DNA from: Ulva prolifera
Taxonomy: Eukaryota > Chlorophyta > Ulvophyceae > Ulvales > Ulvaceae
Assembly: GCA_023078555.1 (NCBI GenBank)
Contig: CM041199.1
Span: forward strand, 4,779,315-4,843,314
Direction: 5' to 3'
Length of the DNA: 64,000 bases
Positions within the stretch are counted from its first letter, which is position 1; every line of letters begins with the position of its first letter. A program made the position numbers and the translations under genes. The notes under the pieces are model-generated. The model had not been told where the DNA came from. It saw nothing but the letters and a program-made list of their open reading frames with translations, and did no database searches. Positions 21,654 to 33,882 of this stretch are shown here, in pieces.

Positions 21654-23578
21654 CAGCCATAGTCTACCTTGCACATGCCCCATCTGTATGCACTCCACGA
21701 TGGATGCCCTCGGCATAGCTATATGATCGCACCACCCCAATTTCATCCGATTGAGCTTGACTTCACAAACCCATGGCCAGCCCGGTGAACTTGCACGTGA
21801 ACGCGTGTTCTTGCCGGCAGATGCTGACGACTTGTGACCTGCAAAAGCACCCGGTCAACAACCGACAAAATGAAGGGCACCACGACGGTCCAGATCGAGC
21901 AGCAAAGAAGCAGCAGTAAACAGGCGCCATGTAATATTACTGCTTCTGTACATGTGTAATCTGAGAATTGAAGTTTGTCTAAGGCACGGAGTTGAACGGA
22001 CATGACCTCGGACAGCCGCTCTACAAGCAAGGTGAACATGCTTCATGCAATCAGGCGCCATCGCACATCCGAAGCGATAGCGTAGCAGAAGATGGCATAC
22101 GAAGTAGTTCCAAAGTGGCAGAAGGCACCATCTCGAACAGAACAATGTGTGCGCCTCGACGATAGGCACAACAGCTGCGTCTTCGACGCCTTTGCAAGGT
22201 AGTAATGTTCACGACGGCGCTGTCAGACATATACTCAAGTCATACCTTGTATCATTCTTCAAGTGAGCATGTCGGAAGTTGCGCAGGGGCAATGACGCCT
22301 GCGACTGTTGCTTGCTAACAAGGAGACGCCAGCCCAGTAGTGAAAGAACCGCTTACGATTCACTCCACATGATACAGCAATACCCACAGCCTGAGATTAA
22401 ATGATTCTTCAGGCGCCCTAGTCTTCAAGCTACGTTGCAATGAACATGTCGGTGCGCCCGCACAAGCAGTACACGTACGACATCGACCTGATGTCATCGC
22501 TGTAGCACTCCAAGGCCTTGCGACAGCACAGTTTATTGAACATACATTTGTACGCATGATGCAATGTGTAGAACTTAACAGCTCACACATGGAGATCGCG
22601 CCTGGACTGGCGAGCGTTCTCGCCGCACGGCGCATGCACGCATGCATGCATAAACAGCATGGCCGTGTGTGTGGCGTTTGTGGACCCACCAATGCACGCA
22701 ACGCTGACAGTCCCAGGTCTCCACTACACAGACCTCACGGTGCCTTCTGGCGCTAGCATGAACCCCACATGATTGACGACACCGAAAGCAGAGCAGCAAT
22801 GGCGGTATATATGAACCATGTACGTTCTAGTGTTACAACTGGATATCCATACTATAGTATGCAGTGATATCAATATTCACATGCAAGACAAGTGGCAATA
22901 AATTGTAGTATATGCAATGCTGCTGTGCTACCTCGAAGCAGATTGCTGTTCACACCCTTTTCGCATATATGCTGAGACATGCCTTATAATACCTATAGCT
23001 ATAGCTAGCAGCAAATGTACACAGCATCGCCATGACACAGTTGGACCGTGTCAGTCAGTGGAGAAAGTTGTATGCATGCTGTCAACCTTTACTGCCCTCA
23101 GCCGCTGCATGGCCATCTCAGTGGCTGCTTGACACTGTCCTTTCCATAATGGTCGCAAGGCCTGGGTGTTGCCGCCGTTGTAGCTAGAACGCAGTTGAGA
23201 CTTCACCTATCAACTCTCTGCATCCAAAGTCTGTACTGCAGCCACAGGGGCGATGCTGTGCCTATAGTACTGCGTTCTGAATTTAAAGGAAGCTAGGCCA
23301 TTCTGTGAGTATCGGCCACCTCAAGTCAGGAGGCGCTCCGCCAGGCAAACTCGTCTTTGGCCACTCATGATCAGGTTGTCGGTGTCTGGGATGTTGCAAC
23401 ATCTGTACATGTACAGATGTGCACCATGGACGTGCATGCGTGTTTGTGCGGGTGAGCAGGGTGTGCACATGGCCTCCCCCCTCTCTGCTGGCAGAGGCGT
23501 ACAGTGTGCCAGTGGCTATGTCGCTGCATAATACACCAGTAATAGCTCGGCAATGCATTATGATGTCAGCAACACCGC

Positions 23579-24099
23579 GTCCTCTACCCCCGCACGCGGT
23601 GCAGAGGGTGTGACAGCAATGCTATCCAGAGCTGCCACAGCGGCACTTAGTCTTTCTGGCCTAGTCTGCCATCTGCCCCCACACGCGGTGCAGAGGGTGT
23701 GACAGCAATGTTGTCCATCGCAGCCACAGCGCCGCGGTGCAGAGGGTGTGACAGCGATGCTGTCCATCGCAGCCACAGCACAGCGGCACTTGGTGTTTCT
23801 GTGCTGTTGTGGCCTCTGCCCCCGCACGCGGTGCAGAGGGTGTGACAGCAATGCTGTCCATCGCAGCCACAGCACAGCGGCACTTGGTGTTTCTGTGATG
23901 TTGTGGCCTCTGCCCCCGCACGCGGTGCAGAGGGTGTGACAGCAATGCTGTCCATCGCAGCCACAGCGCAGCAGCACTTGGTGTTTCTGTGCTGTTGTGG
24001 CCTCTGCCCCCGCACGCGGTGCAGAGGGTGTGACAGCAATGCTGTCCATCGCAGCCACAGCACAGCGGCACTTGGTGTTTCTGTGCTGTTGTGGCCTCT
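23579..24099. repeat. 94-bp minisatellite
   Basis: The unit (GCGGTGCAGAGGGTGTGACA...CTGTTGTGGCCTCTGCCCCC) recurs at 23734, 23828, 23922 and 24016 with an exact 94-base step. More diverged or shortened units lie at 23596 and 23695. The right-hand units are nearly identical, which points to recent expansion. The period rotates the frame by one base per unit, so all three minus-strand frames stay open across the array; apparent proteins (GCDGQHCCHTLCTACGGR-like) are artefacts. Confidence 0.9.
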
Positions 24100-24441
24100 A
24101 GATGTGTAACTTGAGTTACAATATTGTTGTCAGCCACGCATTTAGGACAGGTGTACATGTGAACGCGAAAGTACATGCGACCTACAGTGCAGCTTCATTA
24201 CTGACACGTTTGTGCACCATCGCATGCTGTATCGGATAGGTGGCTTAGGGACGCCGAAATCGGAATATCCGTCCAGTCTGGATCCGTTTCGAAGGCCCTG
24301 GCAGTTGCAATCGAAACCTGTCCGCGCACGCAGAGACACCCGCACGAGGACCCGCTGCATAATACTTGCTGCGAGAAGGAACGGCGGTTGTATATCTTCA
24401 AGGATACATATGCACGTACGTGCATTAGTTGCAAGCTTGCG
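24100..24441. other. 5' flank of GRDP gene 1
   Basis: No convincing TATA box or other promoter element seen. An in-frame ATG at 24388 exists, but the start at 24442 fits the paralogue better. Confidence 0.4.
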
Positions 24442-27400
24442 ATGAAGAACGCAGCTGCAACACGTGTACTCCCCGACTCGGAGCGTTTGAGTCCGCTGTT
24501 GAGGGCAGCAGTCGTAAAAGAACTCGAATTTCTGCGTGAGGTCGATCGTCTTGCTGACGTACTGTACGACGAGGATGTTGTCCGCGTCTCAGCGCTGCGG
24601 TACGAGCGGCTGTGGGTCCCCGCGGTGGCAGCATCTTTCAGGGAAGGGACTGCGGTGCCTTTTCTGCCTGTCGACATCGCCTTCATCTGGCATTGCCATG
24701 TGCTCTGCCCCACCAGGTGCAGACTCTGATGTCTCGTTGGCGCATCGCCTTCTCTACCAACAGAACTTCTATATAGAGTCGATAGGTGCCGAACGTTGAG
24801 CAAGCACTTCTTGATGGTGCTCCTGCTGTAACATGCCACTTTTTTCCCCTTGCGGAACATGTGTGCTAAGCATGCGCATGTGCGCTGTATTTCCGTTAGC
24901 TCGAGAGCTCTGGACGATTCCCGACAGGCGTGTGCATCTTGTTTCAGCCAAGACCCACGCTCGACAATCCCCACAAGGATCAAAATTGGATCACTGAAAC
25001 ATTCAGTATGCTGGCCTGCATGTCGCGAGCTTTGAATACCTGTAGAGTGCTGTCGAAGGGGAGCGCGGGTCATTTCGAAGCTTGTTGCACTAGTTCCTGC
25101 CCATCTGTACGTGTTGACCATCACAGCCGTTATCAATTTGAGCCCGAGATTTACAACTCGGCACCTTGTGTTTGGTACCTGGCGTATTCTAGACTTACAC
25201 GTGTCTGACGCCTGAACGGGAGAGGGAGGCGGGCAGGAATCCGTTGGCACTACGTATGAAACATCTAGCACCTGGAGATCTCTAGAGTGGCATGAGAATG
25301 CTATAGCACTCGTTCAAAATCCTGGGCTGTTCGACTGCCTGCTGCCATGACTGGCTGTGGACAGTAGCAAAACACTTCGGAGCGCGGCCCCTGTGCTCCG
25401 CCCACCAACATGCCCAAAGAATCACATGTTACACAGTAGAATGATGAGAACGTTGACGTGAATGTCTGCCTTCCAGATGGAACGAGTGCTGCTGGTCACC
25501 CTCATGCAGCTGTCACCCATTCTCGAAGCTGCTGGTGCTTGAAGCCTCGCCCCAACGTTGCTAGCGCTTTCATCGATATGAAATTGCTGCAACGTCTATG
25601 CACGACTCATTGGAGCTGCCTTGCAATCGAGTTCACGATTTTGGGCATGGGGCATATACACATGGTGCACCGTGGTTGCACCAGTCTTGCAACGTCGCTA
25701 TGACGCTAATGCTAGTCAAGCTTGCTTGAGCTCTTCATCTGCATTCCCCTAGACAACGATCCGTCAGTCCGAAGTACTGCCGTGTGGTGTCATGTCCTTG
25801 GGCAGTGCCCGAGATCTGTGGGACGCTGCAGCAAGTACCTCGTTTGTGCACCATAGCTCAAATCCACAGCTTCACGGAGATCATGCAGTGTGGCCGACTC
25901 TGGCACAGTGTTGACATACACGCAGAATCGACGTCACAGCAGTTTCTGCACAGCACCCCTCTGATCTGAAAGCTTTGCCAGACTAGCACTGGCATGGTGT
26001 GCTCTTCATGTTTGACCTGTTCAGACAATGCGGGCTGATGCATGCGATGCCTGAGCGGAGAGTTGCTGCTGTCACACGGTGAAGCACAGCGAGGTGCTGT
26101 CACACGCGTACGGTGAGGCTGAGCTGCTGTCACATGGTGAAGCACAGCGAGCACCTGGAGGTCAGAGCACCTGGAGGTCAGGACAAGCGCTGCCAGCCAT
26201 CAATGCATGCAAAAAGTATGTGTTGCTTGCGAGCCAGGCATGCATGTAGTGCTTGCCAGACCGTCGCGCCTTTGATGGTGTGGGTATCGGCAGTGATGGT
26301 ATCCACAGGGCAAGGAGGGAATACCTATTGAACACCGTAGGCCACTAGCATCTCCACACAACGTTGCAGGTACTTCTCCGACTGGGAGAACCTAGCCGGC
26401 GGAGTGCCCGACTTTGTCTTTCCGGGGCCTGCCCCGGGCCTTGCCTGTTTCCGCTCGCCCTTCTGTAACCCGGAACCCCCCACCGTCCTCCCCGATGGTA
26501 CCACGCCCGGCCTCCACACCGACATCGACATGTCGAGCCGCGCCGCCGCCCTGGAGAGCATGTGGCACTCCCTCGGCGCGAGGGTGTCCGCCGGCAGCCC
26601 CGCTGAGCATGCAGAGGCCTTGGCGGCACAGCCCGGCAGCAAGCTCTCTTACGACGTCGCGGCGGCGGCGCTGCGGCAGAGGGTCTTCTACTACCAGATC
26701 TCCCTGCCCCACTACAGGGATCCAGCCTTCCAACAGTCTGCTGTGGACAGGTGTGAGATTGCAAAGACTCAGAGACCTTCTTCAGGCCTGAGGGGTTTTG
26801 TCTCGTTCCGAGGTAGATACACCTGCTGCTGTGGCTCGTCATCTATTGCTTGCAAGCGCTGCCAATGTCGATCGGGATCAGACTGATTGGAGTTCCAGTC
26901 CCTGGCACTTGTGGCCAAACATGGAAGGTCTGCGCTGGGCGCCATGGTGGAATGCCGAAAGTTGGATCCCGAATCGCATGCAGGTACCTCACGTTCCTGG
27001 CCATCCGCCAGGCCAACCCGGGCGTGAAGCTGTGCCCGACGTACGACATCGACCTCGTGTGGCACTCCCACATGAGCCTGCCGCACCAGTACAAGGTCGA
27101 CACCGAGGCCATTCTCAGCAGGCACCTCTCACATGATGACTCTATCAACGACCGCTCCGCCGGCTCCGAGCTGCAGCAGCTGCAGCGGACAACGGAGCGT
27201 CTGTTCGAGGAGGCGGGGGCGCAGTTCTTCCAGGCGGGTGGTATGTTCCGGGGCATCCCGACCCGTCTCACGCCGCAGCAGCGCAGCGCCTGCTTCCCCG
27301 GTGCGGCCACAGCCCCTGTATACATCTTGGCAACTCTGAGCAATGCACGAGATTGTAGCTAGCAGTTTCAAGCATGCTCAAATGCAGTGGCGCCGCCGTC

Positions 27401-30400
27401 CAGCATTCGGGTGTCCTTCAGTGGCGTCCAGTGGCACGCCGGCTCCACCGGCGGCGCAAGCGAGCCGCTGCACCCCGACGCCACCGTCTCTGCCTGGAGC
27501 TTGGGCGAGGGGGGTGGCCCTTCCATCCTGTGCGGTGCCTGCAGCAACCTGCAGCCGGTGGCAGAGCCGCTGACGGTCTGGTCTGCATTTCGGCTCACCC
27601 TGCGCATCCGCATCGAGGAGGGCACCGCGGAGTCGTCACGCAAGCGCTCCTCGACCGCATCCGCCAAAGTCGACATCAGCAAGTGGCTACAGGTGCGCTG
27701 AAACCAGCTTGCCGCATCCAGTCGTCCCAGAAGAACGTGAGGCCTCTTTTTGCTGAGATCTACAGGATAAGGAGCGAACTAGCGCAAGAATGCGTGCGGC
27801 TGCCACGCCCCCAACATCTACAGGTGCACATGGTTTGCCCGACACCCTGTATCTGCTGAACACCGCACGTGCTGTAGTTCTACACTAGTACTGCAGCTGT
27901 ATCATGGCAGCTGGCTGTGCATGTGTGTAGGATGTCACCACAGCGCCAGAGGCGGCCCAGCCATCGTTGACGGTGGACGTGCCGGTGAAGCTGCGGGGGA
28001 CTGCGGGCCGCAGTGCCGCGGCCGTCACGCTCTCCCTCACGCCGCACTACCGCTCGGTCTTCACCGCGCTGGCATCTCCGGTGCGCGATTCCAAGGTGCA
28101 GTCACCTGCGGCTATGAATGCCGAGCATGCATCCGCGGCGGCACATGTGTCGCAGCCGGAGCTGCTGCTGCCGACAGAAGCCGTCAATGGCCGGGGCAAG
28201 GACTCTGCTGAGACGCGGTCGTTTTCGGTGCCTGTTGTCGCGTCCAGGCGTAGGGGGAGTTTCGCTGGCCAGCCGATGCTGGTGCGCCCACATCATGTAT
28301 ATACTATTGCACTGTGGCCGGCTGCTAGCGCTGCCGTGCCCCCCGCCGTGGCCCCTTGAGCCTGCCTGCAGCTCTGTCGACACGTACGCAGGCCCGGGTG
28401 ACAAACACGTCGAAGCACCTCGCGACCGCCGTGGAGGTCTTTGCGCACGGCACGGGCACCTTCCCGGCAGCCACGGCGCACTCGGTCAACCTCACCACCC
28501 TGCCGGAGTCGCGGGGCAACCTTGCAGAGTCCACCGCGCACCGTGGCTGGAGGATCCTGCGCTCAGACAGCGAGTCGGCCTCCACCGCCCTGGACGTGGC
28601 GTTCGGTGAACGGGCATTTCTGATCCGCAGCGGCGACGCTGACTGGGGCCTGGTCTATGGTGAGCCCCGGAATGCATGTACAATTATTGCACATTGTAAC
28701 GCGGAAGCATCTGCCTGTACACTTGGGGAGTGCATGCATATGTTTTAGTCGCTCGGCCAGCAATACTAGTCAAAGTCTCTTGGGTTGTCTGCGCCACCAA
28801 GATTCTGACTCGGCAGCAGGCGCCTGCATCTAGATACATGTTGTGATGCAGTTGCAAAGAAGCTGATGTGGTGATGGCATCTTCTGACGTGTTGAGCTCC
28901 CATGCCACCGTGGATGTGAAAGCCATGTTACTGTAGGCATATGCACCTCTGTCGCACCAGCTTCACTATGGTCTACCACAAGTGTTCTGCCTTGTCTGGT
29001 GACCCCTCAGGCTGGCTGCCCGGCCGATCTCTGTAGATGTATGGGCAAGACCGCCCGGGCGACGGCCTCATGCGCGGGAGGGCTGTCCTTGATACAGTCG
29101 GCGGTATCTCACCCTCGGTTAAACATTTTCAGTGCTGCAGGCGTGCCCAAACGCCTGTGCCTGCTGTACATGCACATGCGTGCACCGGAATGTGCTACTT
29201 GAGCTTGTAGTACTCAGTCAGGCTGGTGCTTCATGTGCATGTGCTTTTTCAGCAGCAGCCTCTGCCTGATCCCAACTTTGAGTACAACTTCACGTCTGCA
29301 CTCAGTGCAGTGCACTGCTGCAGGTTTCTGGTATGGAACCAGTGGCAGCTCGTGCAATCATGAGTCCCGCCTGGTCATGCTGGACAGCGGTGCGCCACCT
29401 GCCAACTGCTCAACTTCTGCTACATGCGCTGTTCTGTGCGATCATCCATGGTCCACGCATGGGCGCTGCGCATCCTGTGACAATCGTTTCTTAATTCCGA
29501 TTACAAGCGTCATTGTTGCGTTTTGTATTTGTTGCCTGCTTGTTGTTGCAGTGCTACCGTTCGCGCATGTGCTTGCATTGGCAGGTCTGCAAGCGCCGCT
29601 GATGACGCAGCAGTGACCGTGCCCACCAACGTCAGTGGCTCTTCCCGGGTCATCTCAAGTCCTGGTCCAGAAATGGCGTGTTTGTGTTATCTTGATCACG
29701 GCTGTGTCGCCATGCGCCTACTCATGGATGCACCGTTTGGAATCCTTGTGACGCACATGACGTGTCCTTTCCTGTTTGATGTTGTGTGCAGTATATATAT
29801 GCGCGTCTTTACGTTTAGATTTGGCTCAACTCACCATTCGTTGAAGTGGAACCTGAGTCCGCAGCCTTCGCGGATGAACTGAGACTGGGGGCCATGCGGA
29901 GTCACTCTGCTGGAGTGGTGTCCACCTGCAGCCACAACAGGCGCTGATGCTGAATGAAACTGGTGATTCACAGAGCTGATACAGCTGCCTGCTAAATCAG
30001 CAGTCGGGTTGATCGCTAGCAGTAGGTGGCTGGCCAGCTGCGGGCTCACAATGACAGGCACATCGATTGTCGTCCCGCGTCTACGCTGTGTGCCAAGGCT
30101 ACTACTACTACCCGGGGCCACCTAGTAGCTGTCACAGCCACAACACGGTCTGACGAGATCATGACTGGAAGGCACACCCGGGGTACCCGTGACACCAATA
30201 GAACCCACTTGCTGCGTCCCCAGTAACGCCCGCCTCGCCACCTTTGTCATTGAATCACCAGATATCAACATGTGCACAGCTACACGCAGGAGATCTGGAC
30301 ACGCCGAACGGGCTGGCGGCCGCGCGCATCGCCTGCGGTGGCAGCGCCGCCCTCACACTGGAGATGCACATGCAAATTCAAGACGGAGGAGCCCAGTTTG

Positions 30401-32331
30401 GTGACTTTCCCGCCTGCACTGTTGCCAAAACCTATGATGTGTGCTAAAGCAGGCACTTGAGTGGACTAGTTGGGACTCGGTCCCGCCTCATGCTGTGTGC
30501 ATCATTTGTCTACATGGCCGGCCATCAGCGTTTGAGCTCTGAACTGTATTGTCAGGGATTACTCAGAGTCCAGGGCAAGTACTGTGCCGTCGGCCGGCAC
30601 CCGTGCGCATGTGCTGGCTCGACCCCGCGCACGCAATGTCTATCCATCTGTCTGTCCATTATCCGGCGTTGGCCCCATTCCTCCAGATCTACTCGAGTAG
30701 ATCCGTGTCGGAGCTTCAGCGTCAGCTTCGCATCTGTGCACTGCCGCAGAAAAGCCTGCAACGCTGATCGTTTCGCGGTCGCGTCGTGTCTCTGCAGCGC
30801 TGACGCACGCGTCCGCGGATTCGTGCCGGCATGCATGCGCGCGGTTGCGCGCTGGTGGCACAGTGACGTACCTGCCCTGGACTCTGAGTCACTCATGTGC
30901 AAGTTGTCCTTGTAACACATGTACGGCGGTGTACATGCAATCTACGCGCAGTGCATAACGCATGTACATGTAGCACAGCTGCGCTGCTCAGGGGGCTATC
31001 AGTGCCAGTGCGCGGACTCTAGTGAGAGATATATCTAGCATTAGCTCCCCTGGTCATCAGCATTGCATGCACATGACCTGCCCACGCATGATCAGCTCCT
31101 TGGCTGACGACAACCTGTTACACCGTATATGGGGTGACCATGTGCAGAGTTCAATGCGGGACAGGGTCCGGCAGCGGCGAGGGAGGCGGGGCGGCTCGCG
31201 GCGGTCGCTGCCGTGGTCATCCTCTGCCGCAGCCTCCTCCTCATGATGACCGTGCCCAACACAAAGTCAGTCACGCACCCTCAGGACGCCGGCCACGTGC
31301 TTGCCAAAGCCACGGTCGACTACTCGTACGCACGGCACGTGCTTGGCCAGAGCTACAAACTGCCTGCTCTATCCTGCAAGCACCTCCCGAGCAACGGCTA
31401 CGTCGCCAAGCGCCTGGCCTCGCTGCTCGCCCGCCGTGGTGGCAACCCTCAGCGGGTGCGCCACCATGCGCGTTCAAAATTCAGCTCCTGTATGTCGCCT
31501 GCCGCTCTACGGCAGCACAGCTGATCATGATGCACATCATGCGTGCACATCATGCTTGACTCCACGAGGATGTCGTTGGTGAGAGGGCCCTGAACACCGC
31601 CGGCGCTGATGTGCATGCATGCCATATGGCGGTGTGAGTCATCATGATGTGCCAAACGTGGCCTGCATTGGAAGCGTGCACACGGACGCCTTGATGGTGC
31701 CCTCCTCTGCAATATGTAGGGTTCTTGCAATCCTAGTGCAGGTATATCCTTGTCATATGAATCTTAATTATCGATTGCCACGTATGGAGAGTGCACTGCT
31801 GCCCTCAGCATGCTGCCGCTCGGAAGCATAGCCGGTCGCAAACGGCACACTCGCACAGATCCTGCAAATCACACATGGCCGCTACATAGGCTCTAGACAG
31901 CTGGTAACACCTGTGAATGGTGACCCTGACGCCCCGGTGCCGGAGTGCAGGCCTGCGGCGCGCTGCTGCCGTGGTACGGCTGCAGCGCCCCCGGCCGCAT
32001 CGGCGCTGTAGAAGCAGCCTACTGGGGCGGCAAGGGCTTTGATTGCGGCAAGCTGGTGGAGCGGAAGAAGCGGTGGGCCGCGGTGAGTGTGCTTGGCACC
32101 GGGGCAGCCGCGTCAGATCATGCCGCTGACGCCGCCGGCGCAGTCGCTGTTGCAATCCGTTTTGCCAAATCAGACGGGGGGGAGGACGTGCTGTGTGCTG
32201 ATGGAGACGGCGAGGGTGGTGGCTGCGCCGGGGGCTGCGCCGGGGGCTGCGCCGGCGGCTGCGGCGGTGGGTGTGGGGGAGGTGGTTGCGGCGGGGGATG
32301 CGGTGGCGGGTGCGGCGGGTGCGGCGATTGA
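24442..32331 (+). CDS. Glycine-rich domain protein (GRDP, DUF1399), tandem copy 1
   Basis: My model has ten exons: 24442-24716, 26370-26750, 26984-27300, 27388-27692, 27931-28281, 28392-28659, 29324-29389, 30290-30400, 31148-31455, 31951-32331. This gives 920 codons plus TGA, open throughout, with all introns GT-AG. Residues 1-325 are DUF1399 with both hallmark motifs: PVDIAFIWHCHVLCPTRYF (~78-94) and PTYDIDLVWHSHMSLPH (~237-252), followed by SHDDSINDRSAGSELQQL. Residues 325-690 are probably beta-rich and match no domain I can name. Exon 9 has a hydrophobic helix and exon 10 ends in a Cys-Gly repeat tail (CGGGCGGGGCGGGCGGG type), typical of GRDPs. Plant GRDPs are linked to development and stress; the molecular role is unknown. 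Copy 1 alone has a 16-residue insert in exon 2. Start chosen by homology with copy 2 (MK[ND]AA). Confidence 0.88.
26066..26185. repeat. Short direct repeats in intron 1 of GRDP gene 1
   Basis: CTGCTGTCACA(C/T)GGTGAAGCACAGCGAG occurs twice and GAGCACCTGGAGGTCAG occurs twice in tandem within ~120 bases, 190 bases before exon 2. Probably a small local expansion. Confidence 0.6.
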
Positions 32332-33882
32332 GCGCACGCTGCATGCATGCACTTCGTTGCTGCCGTAGGGCGTTTTGGAGAATGCCCTATGCAGCATGTA
32401 GCGCATCAGCTGCCACAGGTGGCCCCGCACCTGCGCCTGAGGCCCCTACAGCGTCCGGAGCCGAGCGGCATATGCCCGTACATAGCATGCATGCGCACTG
32501 TTTACGTATGGCCATGCACCTGGCTTGCGGCTGGAGGGTTGACAGAAGTGGCCGAGGCCTGTCTGCCCGTACTACGAGCAGTTGCGGTGACCTGACAGTA
32601 TCTGTGTATTGTACAACATATCTTGTGATACCTAGTCTATTCGGTAAAGAAAAAACTATTTAGATGTAGATTACGCCGATGTCGCAGCGGGGCATCTGGC
32701 AGAGCCACGCACCTGCTTATTTTGGCTTTACGCCCGGCTGGTAGCAACGACTCTGAGTGCAGTTTGCTCCATGGAGCAAGGAATACATACACCCTTCCAC
32801 TCGTAGATAGTAGAGATACATGTTCGCAGAGAGTGTAGATACAGGTTTTTATGTGCAGGTGAGTCGATGTGCTTGCCAAAGGATCGGTCAGTGAAGGGTG
32901 CATGCGGTAGTCTTTCAGAAAATATTGCTACCTAGCTGTGGAACACAGATTTCAAGAAAGTTTGGAAATAGAGTAGGCTGCAGCACTACTAGTACTGGAA
33001 TTGCACTTCATTAATGAAGTGCAATTCCAATTGTAGCGTCGTAATCCATAGCTGGACATGTTTCCGCCGGCCATGCGCCTTTAAATTGAGGAGAGGTGGT
33101 GATGGGATTGTAGGACTGACTTGCTTTAAAGCTTCCCGAGGGGCACGGTAGCTTTGCATGCCTGGTACAGTCACGTGCTGCTTCGTGCAGGTGGCTAGGG
33201 GACCCTCTAGAGCTGGCGCTTCCCTTGCAATTGCTCACGCACGGCCAGTTTGCAATTGCGCCCTCTCCGGGCATATGCATGCAGATGCACGTGCCCAGAA
33301 AAGATTCAACATACGACACGACGACCATCAGCTGCAAGGAGCACGCTTGATCACACGCACTTGCAGCTTCAGAACGCGCAAGATACACCGAGGTCGAGGC
33401 CGGTTCACCCCGTGCACGAGTCAGCTGTCAGCGAGACGACTCGAAAACACTGCAGTCAGGTAGTAGAGCCTGTCTCAGTCGTCAAGCACAGCGACCGCAG
33501 CCAGACGTGATACACAGGCACTCCACACTGCTGCATGCACGGACAAACACACACATATTACGCACGGCATGCATCACCAGCACCGTGCGAGCGCACGCCG
33601 ATTAACAGGAGATTCCACAAGGAATGGGTTCTCGCATTCTCGATCAGCTAGTCACTGTCTAGAACAGCGTTCGCGTGGCGCTGAAGTCGTTTTCGAGCAC
33701 ACGGAAGAACCCGATTTTCAGCCCTCCGGGTGCCAACTCCGGGCGAAGTCGTTCTTGTAGTGCACGCGCACAAGGTATATCTGTTGAGACCTCTGTGTTG
33801 TTTACACAGATGCGGCACCGCCGTTTCAAGCTGCGACCGAGCATCTGTGTTGAAACACATGCATACTTGCACTGCAGCGGCC
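32332..33882. other. Spacer between GRDP genes 1 and 2
   Basis: About 1.55 kb without a recognised gene, presumably holding the 3' end of copy 1 and the promoter of copy 2. A 32-bp palindrome lies inside. Confidence 0.5.
32997..33028. repeat. 32-bp perfect palindrome
   Basis: GGAATTGCACTTCATT is followed directly by its exact reverse complement, with no loop. It lies about 670 bases 3' of GRDP gene 1 and could extrude as a cruciform. Confidence 0.9.

Larger units (their letters stand above)
20461..23578. other. Gene-poor region upstream of the GRDP cluster
   Basis: About 3 kb with no recognisable coding sequence. It holds a CA microsatellite and a 70-bp hairpin repeat (listed separately). 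Short open frames here have no protein-like features. Confidence 0.5.

Noticed and set aside
21401-21726. Three overlapping plus-strand frames (about 63-105 codons)
   Set aside because: All are readings of the 70-bp tandem repeat, whose period is not a multiple of three.
23558-24176. Three overlapping minus-strand frames (138-171 codons) with CxC and His patterns
   Set aside because: Products of the 94-bp minisatellite rotating through frames; no non-repeat coding sequence.
24198-25271. Minus-strand open frame of 357 codons
   Set aside because: It runs antisense to GRDP exon 1 and into the intron; no protein-like motif. The plus strand carries the clear DUF1399 signature.
31951-32331. Cys-Gly tail as a metallothionein or keratin-like protein
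   Set aside because: It is the last exon of the GRDP gene by splice phase and homology with the other two copies.
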